Below, in pieces: positions 55,401-64,000 of a stretch of 64,000 nucleotides of DNA. Position numbers and translations under genes: made by a program. Origin of the DNA: Arenicola marina (lineage: Eukaryota > Annelida > Polychaeta > Arenicolidae); the NCBI GenBank assembly GCA_964019135.1, contig OZ025256.1, positions 36,366,035 to 36,430,034 of the forward strand, given 5' to 3'. The notes beneath the pieces are model-generated. The model had not been told where the DNA came from, searched no databases, and worked only from the letters and a program-made list of their open reading frames with translations. Positions within the stretch are counted from its first letter, which is position 1. The number at the start of each line of letters is the position of its first letter.

Positions 55401-58400
55401 AGCTAAGTCTCGGTCGGGACTACTCAGGTCTCGGTCGGTCTAGCCAGGTCTCGGTCGGTCTAGCCAGGTCTCGGTCGGTCTAGCCAGGTCTCGGTCGGTC
55501 TAGCCAGGTCTCGGTCGGCCTAGCTAAGTCTCGGTCGGTCTAGCTAGGTCTCGGTTGGTCTAGCCAGGTCTCGGTTGGTCTAGCTAAGTCTCGGTCGGGA
55601 CTACTCAGGTCTCGGTCGGTCTAGCCAGGCCTCGGTCGGTCTAGCCAGGTCTCGGTCGGTCTAGCCAGGTCTCGGTCGGTCTAGCCAGATCTCGGCCTGT
55701 CTAGCAAGGTCTCGGTCGGTCTAGCCAGGTCTCGGTCGGTCTAGCCAGGTCTCGGTCGGTCTAGCCAGGTCTCGGTTGGTCTAGCCAGGTCTCGGCCGGT
55801 CTAGCTAGGTCTCGGTCGGTCTAGCCAGGTCTCGGTCGGTCTAGCCAGGTCTCGGTCGGTCTAGCCTGGTCTCGGTCGGCCTAGCTAAGTCTCGGTCGGT
55901 CTAGCTAGGTCTCTTGCGGTCTAGCCAGGTCACGGTCTGTCTAGCCAGGTCTCGATCGGTCTAGCCAGGTTGCGGTCGGTCTAGCCAGGTTTCGGTCGGT
56001 CTAGCCAGGACTCGGTCGGTCTAGCCAGGTCTCGGTCGGTCTAGCTAGGTCTCGGTCGGTCTAGCCAGGTCTCGGTCGGTCTATCCAGCTCTCGGTCGGT
56101 CTAGCTAGGTCTCGGTCGGTCTAGCCAGGACTCGGTCGGTCTAGCCAGCTCTCGATCGGTCTAGCCAGCTCTCGATCGGCCTAGCTAGGTCTCGGTCGGT
56201 CTAGCCAGGTCTCAGTCGATCTAGCTAGGTCTCGGTCGGTCTAGCCAGGTCTCGGTTGGTCTAGCTAGGTCTCGGTCTGTCTAGCCAGGTCTCGGTCGGT
56301 CTAGCCAGCTCTCGGTCGGTCTAGCCAGCTCTCGATCGGTCTAGCCAGCTCTCGATCGGCCTAGCTAGGTCTCGGTCGGTCTAGCCAGGTCACGGTCTGT
56401 CTAGCCAGGTCTCGATCGGTCTAGCCAGGTTGCGGTCGGTCTAGCCAGGTTTCGGTCGGTCTAGCCAGGACTCGGTCGGTCTAGCCAGGTCTCGGTCGGT
56501 CTAGCCAGGTCTCTTGCGGTCTAGCCAGGTCTCGGTCTGTCTAGCCAGGTTTCGGTCGGTCTAGCCAGGTCTCGATCGGTCTAGCCACGTTGCGGTCGGT
56601 CTAGCCAGGTTTCGGTCGGTCTAGCCAGGACTCGGTCGGTCTAGCCAGGTCGCGGTCGGTCTAGCCAGGTCTCGTGCGGTCTAGCCAGGTCTCGGTCTGT
56701 CTAGCCAGGTCTCGGTCGGTCTAGCCAGGTCTCGATCGGTCTAGCCAGGTTGCGGTCGGTCTATCCAGGTTTCGGTCGGTCTAGCCAGGTCTCGGTCGGT
56801 CTAGCTCAGTCTCTTGCGGTCTAGCCAGGTCTCGGTCTGTCTAGCCAGGTCTCGGTCGGTCTAGCCAGGTCTCGATCGGTCTAGCCAGGTTGCGTTCGGT
56901 CTAGCCAGGTTTCGGTCGGTCTAGCCAGGTCTCGTTCGGTTTGGCTAGGTCTCAGGCCGTCTAGCTAGGTCTCGGGCGGTCTAGCTAGGTCTCGGTCGGT
57001 CTAGCCAGGTCCCGGTCGGTCTAGCTAGATCTGGGTTGGTCTAGCCAGGTCGCGGTCGGTCTAGCCAGGTCTCGGCTGGTCTAGCCAGGTCTCGGTCGGT
57101 CTAGCTAGGTCTCGGTCGGTCTAGCCAGCTCCCGGTCGGTCTAGCCAGGTCTCGGTCGGTCTCGCCAGGTCTGGGTCGGTCTAGCCAGGTCTCGGTCGGT
57201 CTAGCCAGGTCTCGGTCGGTCTAGCCAGGTCTCGGTCGGTCTAGCCAGCTCTTGGTCGGTCTAGCCAGGTCTCGGCCGGTCTATCCAGCTCTCGGTCGGT
57301 CTAGCTAGGTCTCGGTCAGTCTAGCCAGGTCTCGGTCGGTCTATCCAGCTCTCGGTCGTTCTAGCTAGGTCTCGGTCGGTCTAGCCAGGTCTCGGCCGGT
57401 CTATCCAGCTCTCGGTCGGTCTAGCTAGGTCTCGGTCAGTCTAGCCAGGTCTCGGTCGGTCTATCCAGCTCTCGGTCGTTCTAGCTAGGTCTCGGTCGGT
57501 CTAGCCAGGTCTCGGTCGGTCTAGCTAGGTCTCTTGCGATCTAGCCAGGTCTCGTTCGGTCTAGCCAGCTCTCGATCGGCCTAGCTAGGTCTCTTGCGAT
57601 CTAGCCAGGTCTCGGTCGGTCTAGCCAGGTCTCGGTCGATCTAGCTAGATTACGGTCTGTCTAGCTAGGTCTCGGTTGGTCTAGCCAGGTCGCGGTCGGT
57701 CAAGCCAGGTCTTGGTCGGTCTAGCTAGGTCTCGGTCGGTCTAGCTAGGTCTGGGTCGGTCTAGCTAGGTCTCGGTCGGTCTAGCCCGGTCTCGGTCGGT
57801 CTAGCCAGCTCACGGTCGGTCTATCTAGGTCTCGGTCGGTCTAGCCATGTCTCGGTCGGTCTAGCCAACTCTCGGTCGGTCTAGCTAGGTCTCGGTCGGT
57901 CTAGCCAGGTCTCGGTCGGTCTAGCCAGGTCTCGGTCGGTCTAGCCAGGTCTCGGTCGGCCTAGATAAGTCTCGGTCGGGACTACCCATGTCTCGGACGG
58001 TCTAGCCAGGTCTCGGTCGGTCTAGCCAGGTCTCGGTTTGGTCTAGCTAAGTCTCGGTCGGTCTAGCCAGGTCTCGGTCGGTCTAGCCAGGTTTCGGTCG
58101 GTCTAGCCAGGTCTCGGTCGGTCTAGCCAGGTCTCGGCCGGTCTATCCAGCTCTCGGTCGGTCTAGCTAGGTCTCGGTCAGTCTAGTCAGGTCTCGGTCG
58201 GTCTATCCAGCTCTCGGTCGTTCTAGCTAGGTCTCGGTCGGTCTAGCCAGGTCTCGGTCGGTCTAGCTAAGTCTCTTGCGATCTAGCCAGGTCTCGTTCG
58301 GTCTAGCCAGCTCTCGATCGGCCTAGCTAGGTCTCTTGCGATCTAGCCAGGTCTCGGTCGGTCTAGCCAGGTCTCGGTTGGTCTAGCTAACTCTCGGTCG

Positions 58401-61400
58401 GGACTACTCAGGTCTCGGTCGGTCTAGCCAGGTCTCGGTCGGTCTAGCCAGGTCTCGGTCGGTCTAGCCAGGTCTCGGTCGGTCTAGCCAGGTCTCGGTC
58501 GGCCTAGCTAAGTCTCGGTCGGTCTAGCTAGGTCTCGGTTGGTCTAGCCAGGTCTCGGTTGGTCTAGCTAAGTCTCGGTCGGAACTACTCAGGTCTCGGT
58601 CGGTCTAGCCAGGCCTCGGTCGGTCTAGCCAGGTCTCGGTCGGTCTAGCCAGGTCTCGGTCGGTCTAGCCAGATCTCGGCCTGTCTAGCAAGGTCTCGGT
58701 CGGTCTAGCCAGGTCTCGGTCGGTCTAGCCAGGTCTCGGTCGGTCTAGCCAGGTCTCGGTCGGTCTAGCCAGGTCTCGGCCGGTCTAGCTAGGTCTCGGT
58801 CGGTCTAGCCAGGTCTCGGTCGGTCTAGCCAGGTCTCGGTCGGTCTAGCCTGGTCTCGGTCGGCCTAGCTAAGTCTCGGTCGGTCTAGCTAGGTCTCTTG
58901 CGGTCTAGCCAGGTCACGGTCTGTCTAGCCAGGTCTCGATCGGTCTAGCCAGGTTGCGGTCGGTCTAGCCAGGTTTCGGTCGGTCTAGCCAGGACTCGGT
59001 CGGTCTAGCCAGGTCTCGGTCGGTCTAGCTAGGTCTCGGTCGGTCTAGCCAGGTCTCGGTCGGTCTATCCAGCTCTCGGTCGGTCTAGCTAGGTCTCGGT
59101 CGGTCTAGCCAGCTCTCGATCGGCCTAGCTAGGTCTCGGTCGGTCTAGCCAGGTCTCAGTCGATCTAGCTAGGTCTCGGTCGGTCTAGCCAGGTCTCGGT
59201 CGGTCTATCCAGCTCTCGGTCGGTCTAGCGAGGTCTCGGTCGGTCTAGCCAGGACTCCGTCGGTCTAGCCAGCTCTCGATCGGTCTAGCCAGGTTGCGGT
59301 CGGTCTAGCCAGGTTTCGGTCGGTCTAGCCAGGACTCGGTCGGTCTAGCCAGGTCGCGGTCGGTCTAGCCAGGTCTCGTGCGGTCTAGCCAGGTCTCGGT
59401 CTGTCTAGCCAGGTCTCGGTCGGTCTAGCCAGGTCTCGGTCGGTCTAGCCAGGTCTCGATCGGTCTAGCCAGGTTGCGGTCGGTCTATCCAGGTTTCGGT
59501 CGGTCTAGCCAGGTCTCGGTCGGTCTAGCTCAGTCTCTTGCGGTCTAGCCAGGTCTCGGTCTGTCTAGCCAGGTCTCGGTCGGTCTAGCCAGGTCTCGAT
59601 CGGTCTAGCCAGGTTGCGTTCGGTCTAGCCAGGTTTTGGTCGATCTAGCCAGGTCTCCTTCGGTTTGGCTAGGTCTCAGGCCGTCTTGCTAGGTCTCGGG
59701 CGGTCTAGCTAGGTCTCGGTCGGTCTAGCCAGGTCCCGGTCGGTCTAGCTAGATCTGGGTTGGTCTAGCCAGGTCGCGGTCGGTCTAGCCAGGTCTCGGC
59801 TGGTCTAGCCAGGTCTCGGTCGGTCTAGCTAGGTCTCGGTCGGTCTAGCCAGCTCCCGGTCGGTCTAGCCAGGTCTCGGTCGGTCTCGCCAGGTCTGGGT
59901 CGGTCTAGCCAGGTCTCGGTCGGTCTAGCCAGGTCTCGGTCGGTTTAGCCAGGTCTCGGTCGGTCTAGCCAGCTCTTGGTCGGTCTAGCCAGGTCTCGGT
60001 CGGTCTAGTTAGGTCTCGGTCGGTCTAGCCAGGTCTCGGCCGGTCTATCCAGCTCTCGGTCGGTCTAGCTAGGTCTCGGTCAGTCTAGCCAGGTCTCGGT
60101 CGGTCTATCCAGCTCTCGGTCGTTCTAGCTAGGTCTCGGTCGGTCTAGCCAGGTCTCGGTCGGTCTAGCTAGGTCTCTTGCGATCTAGCCAGGTCTCGTT
60201 CGGTCTAGCCAGCTCTCGATCGGCCTAGCTAGGTCTCTTGCGATCTAGCCAGGTCTCGGTCGGTCTAGCCAGGTCTCGGTCGATCTAGCTAGATTACGGT
60301 CTGTCTAGCTAGGTCTCGGTTGGTCTAGCCAGGTCGCGGTCGGTCAAGCCAGGTCTTGGTCGGTCTAGCTAGGTCTCGGTCGGTCTAGCTAGGTCTGGGT
60401 CGGTCTAGCTAGGTCTCGGTCGGTCTAGCCCGGTCTCGGTCGGTCTAGCCAGCTCACGGTCGGTCTATCTAGGTCTCGGTCGGTCTAGCCATGTCTCGGT
60501 CGGTCTAGCCAACTCTCGGTCGGTCTAGCTAGGTCTCGGTCGGTCTAGCCAGGTCTCGGTCGGTCTAGCCAGGTCTCGGTCGGTCTAGCCAGGTCTCGGT
60601 CGGCCTAGATAAGTCTCGGTCGGGACTACCCATGTCTCGGACGGTCTAGCCAGGTCTCGGTCGGTCTAGCCAGGTCTCGGTTTGGTCTAGCTAGGTCTCG
60701 GTCGGTCTAGCCAGCTCTCGATCGGCCTAGCTAGGTCTCTTGCGATCTAGCCAGGTCTCGGTCGGTCTAGCCAGGTCTCGGTCGATCTAGCTAGATCTCG
60801 GTCGGTCTAGCCAGGTCTCGGCCGGTCTATCCAGCTCTCGGTCGGTCTAGCTAGGTCTCGGTCAGTCTAGCCAGGTCTCGGTCGGTCTATCCAGCTCTCG
60901 GTCGTTCTAGCTAGGTCTCGGTCGGTCTAGCCAGGTCTCGGTCGGTCTAGCTAAGTCTCTTGCGATCTAGCCAGGTCTCGTTCGGTCTAGCCAGCTCTCG
61001 ATCGGCCTAGCTAGGTCTCTTGCGATCTAGCCAGGTCTCGGTCGGTCTAGCCAGGTCTCGGTCGATCTAGCTAGATCTCGGTCGGTCTAGCCAGGTCTCG
61101 GTCGGTCTAGCCAGGTCTCGGTCGGTCTATCCAGCTCTCGGTCGTTCTAGCTAGGTCTCGGTCGGTCTAGCCAGGTCTCGGTCGGTCTAGCTAGGTCTCT
61201 TGCGATCTAGCCAGGTCTCGTTCGGTCTAGCCAGCTCTCGATCGGCCTAGCTAGGTCTCTTGCGATCTAGCCAGGTCTCGGTCGGTCTAGCCAGGTCTCG
61301 GTCGATCTAGCTAGATCTCGGTCGGTCTAGCTAGGTCTCGGTCGGTCTAGCCATGTCTCGGTCGGTCTAGCCAGGTCTCGGTCGGTCTAGCCAGATCTCG

Positions 61401-64000
61401 GTCGGTCTAGCCAGGTCTCGGTGGGCCTAGCTAAGTCTCGGTCGGGACTACCCAGGTCTCGGACGGTCTAGCCAGGTCTCGGTCGGTCTAGCCAGGTCTC
61501 GGTTTGGTCTAGCCAGGTCTCGGTCGGTCTAGCCAGGTCTCGATCGGTCTAGCCAGGTGGCCGTCGGTCTAGCCAGGTTTCGGTCAGTCTAGCCAGGTCT
61601 CGGTCGGTCTAGCCATGTCTCGGTCGGTCTAGCCAGGTCTCTTGCGGTCTAGCCAGGTCTCGGTCTGTCCGGCCAGGTATCGGTCTGTCTAGCGAGGTCT
61701 TGATCGGTCTAGCCAGGTTGCGGTCGGTCTAGCCAGGTTTCGGTCGGTCTAGCCAGGTCTCGGTCGGTCTAGCTAGGTCTCTTGCGGTCTAGCCAGGTCT
61801 CGGTCGGTCTAGCCAGGTGGTCGGTTTGGCCTAGCCAGGTCTCGGTCGGTCTAGCCAGGTCTCGATCGGTCTAGCCAGGTTGCCGTCGGTCCAGCCAGGT
61901 TTCGGTCGGTCTAGCCAGGTCTCGATCGGTCTAGCCAGGTCTCGGGCGGCCTAGCCAGGTTGCGGTCGGTCAAGCCAGGTTTCGGTCGGTCTAGCCAGGT
62001 CTCGGTCGGTCTAGCCAGGTCTCGGTCGGTCTAGCCAGGTCTCGGTCGGTCTAGCCAGGTTTCGGTCGGTCTAGCAAGGTCTCGATCGGTCTAGATAGGT
62101 CTCGGGCGGCCTAGCCAGGTTGCGGTCGGTCTAGCCAGGTTTCGGTCGGTCCAACCGGGTCTCGGTCGGTCTAGCCAGGTCTCGGTCGGTCTAGCCAGGT
62201 CTCGGTCGGTCTAGCCAGGTTTCGGTTGGTCTAGCCAGGTTTCGATCGGTCTAGCTAGGTCTCGATCGGTCTAGCTAGGTCTCGGGCGGTCTAGCCAAGT
62301 ATCGGTTGGTCTAGCCAGGTCTCGGTCGGTCTAGCCCGGTCTCGATCGGTCTAGCCTGATTGCGGTCGGTCTAGCCAGGTTTCGGTCGGTCTAGCCAGGA
62401 CTCGGTCGGTCTAGCTAGGTCTTGGTCTGTCTAGCCAGGTCTCGGTCGGTCTAGCCAGGTCTTGATCGGTCTAGCCAGGTTGCGGTCGGTCTAGCCAGGT
62501 TTCGGTCGGTCTAGCCAGGTCTCGGTCGGTCTAGCTAGGTCTCTTGCGGTCTAGCCACGTCTCGGTCTGTCTAGCCAGGTCTCGGTCGGTCTAGCCAAGT
62601 CTTGATCGGTCTAGCCAGGTCTCGGTCGGTCTAGCCAGGTTTCGGTCGGTCTAGCCAGGTCTCGGTCGGTCTAGCTAGGTCTCTTGCGGTCTAGCCAGGT
62701 CTCGGTCTGTCTAGCCAGGTCTCGGTCGGTCTAGCCATGTCTCGATCGGTCTAGCCAGGTTGCGGTCGGTCTAGCCAGGTTTCGGTCGGTCTAGCCAGGT
62801 CTCGGTCGGTCTAGCTAGGTCTCGGGCGGTCTAGCTAGGTCTCGGGCGGTCTAGCTAGGTCTCGGTCGGTCTAGCCAGGTCCCGGTCGGTCCAGCTAGAT
62901 CTGGGTCGGTCTAGCCAGGTCGCGGTCGGCCTAGCTAGGTCTCGGGCGGTCTAGCCAGGTCTCGGTCGGTCTAGCCAGGTCTGGGTCGGTCTAGCCAGGT
63001 CCCGGTCGGTCTAGCCAGGTCTCGGTCGGTCTAGCCAGGTCTCGGTCGATCTAGCCAGCTCTTGGTCGGTCTAGCCAGGTCTCGGTCAGTCTAGCTAGGT
63101 CTGGGTCGGTCTAGCCAGATCTCGGTCGGTCTAGCCAGGTCTCGATCGGTCTAGCCAGGTTGCGGTCGGTCTAGCCAAGTTTCGGTCGGTCTAGCCAGGA
63201 CTCGGTCGGTCTAGCTAGGTCTCGGTCGGTCTAGCCAGGTCTGGGTCGGTCTAGCCAGGTCTCGGTCGGTCTAGCCAGGTCTCGGTGGGTCTAGCCAGCT
63301 CTCGGTCGGTCTAGCCAGGTCTCGGTCGGTCTGGCTAGGTCTCGGTCGGTCTAGCCAGGTCTGGGTCGGTCTAGCCAGGTCTCAGTCGATCTAGCTAGGT
63401 CTCGGTCGGTCTAGCCAGGTCTCGGTCGGACTATCCAGCTCTCGGTCGGTCTAGCTAGGTCTCGGTCGGTCTAGCCAGGTCTCGGTCGGTCTAGCCAGCT
63501 CTCGATCGGCCTAGCTAGGTCTCTTGCGGTCTAGCCAGGTCTCGGTCGGTCTAGCCAGGTCTCGGTCGGCCTAGCTTAATCTCGGTCTGTCTAGCAAGGT
63601 CTCAGTCGATCTAGCCAGGTCTCGGTCGGTCTAGCCAGGTCTCGGTCGGACTATCCAGCTCTCGGTTGGTCTAGCTAGGTCTCGGTCGGTCTAGCCAGGT
63701 CTCGGTCGGTCTAGCCAGCTCTCGATCGGCCTAGCTAGGTCTCTGGCGGTCTAGCCAGGTCTCGGTCGGTCTAGCCAGGTCTCGGTTGGTCTAGCTAGGT
63801 CTCGGTCGATCTAGCTAGATCTCGGTCGGTCTAGCCAGGTCTCGGTCGGTCTAGCCATCTCTTGGTCGGTCTAGCCAGGTCTCGGTCGGTCTAGCTGGGT
63901 CTGGGTCGGTCTAGCTAGGTCTCGGTCGGTCTAGCTATGTCTCGGTCGGTCCAGCCCGGTCTCGGTCGGTCTAGCCAGCTCTCGGTCGGTCTAGCTAGGT
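40412..64000. repeat. 20-bp satellite array, about 1,180 units, continuing past the window
   Basis: The consensus unit is CTAGCCAGGTCTCGGTCGGT. Common variants are CTAGCTAGG, CAGCTCTCGG, TTTCGG, CTCGATCGG, CTCTTGCGG, CTCGGGCGG and TTGCGG. Phase breaks are rare: a GGGACTATCCAGG insertion-type unit at 42085, 44126, 46228, 48189, 50751 and 53753, and GGGACTACTCAGG or GGGACTACCCATG further right. Higher-order repeats are long: about 4.1 kb between 40.56 and 48.7 kb, about 2.56 kb to the next copy, and 2.6-3.0 kb in 55.4-60.7 kb. Every unit contains CTAG, so TAG occurs in all frames on both strands and no long frame exists. The array is the largest in the window and is open at the right end. Confidence 0.98.

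Noticed and set aside
3305..64000. CRISPR array
   Set aside because: Units abut directly with no unique spacers, no cas genes, and the context is eukaryotic.
40412..64000. Telomeric repeat tract
   Set aside because: The 20-bp unit does not contain TTAGGG, TTAGG or similar telomere motifs in tandem.
40412..64000. CENP-B box in the satellite
   Set aside because: No match to the conserved TTCG....A..CGGG pattern as a whole; only CGG words are shared.

Overview
This window looks like nuclear DNA from an animal, most likely an invertebrate. The only recognisable protein homology is the decayed 3' part of a non-LTR retrotransposon (LINE) with a jockey/CR1/L2-type reverse transcriptase. There are no operons, no bacterial-type genes, no rRNA or tRNA, and no intact conventional gene that I can support. 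By my estimate about 89% of the window is tandem repeat. Genus and phylum cannot be fixed from this sequence; the LINE C-terminus resembles those common in molluscs and other marine invertebrates, which is an inference only.

Layout, left to right. 2-1357: LINE pseudogene with a polyadenylation signal at 1516. 1588-2265: 34-bp array. 2266-3304: unique spacer. 3305-6776: 24-bp array, about 144 units, in unbroken phase. 6777-7114: spacer. 7115-7608: 31-bp array built on a palindrome. 7609-8923: AT-rich spacer with a possible LINE tail, an inverted repeat and one weak exon candidate. 8924-18478: G-rich array of 22/23-bp units, about 420 copies. 18479-18841: spacer. 18842-19041: exactly 200 N. 19042-19885: spacer. 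19886-20506: 23 copies of a 27-bp unit. 20507-20558: transitional units. 20559-29750: homogeneous 27-bp array, about 340 copies, followed by its decayed flank to about 32480. 32690-37850: 25/26-bp array, about 200 copies. 37851-38379: spacer. 38380-39400: 13-bp array. 39401-39998: spacer. 39999-40340: GC-rich 27-bp array. 40412-64000: 20-bp array, about 1,180 copies, running off the window end.

The long open reading frames here, up to about 3,276 codons, arise from repeat composition. They follow from periods divisible by three or from strands lacking stop codons, and I do not call them genes. The interest lies in the repeat architecture: at least ten different arrays packed together, nearly all with nested higher-order repeats, strong strand asymmetry that reverses across the N gap, a G-quadruplex-prone 9.5-kb block, and two abutting 27-bp arrays that appear to share ancestry. 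The block could be a centromeric, pericentromeric, subtelomeric or other heterochromatic domain; the sequence alone does not decide which. Because the 200-N run is a placeholder, the adjacency of the left (1-18841) and right (19042-64000) parts is itself a scaffolding inference.
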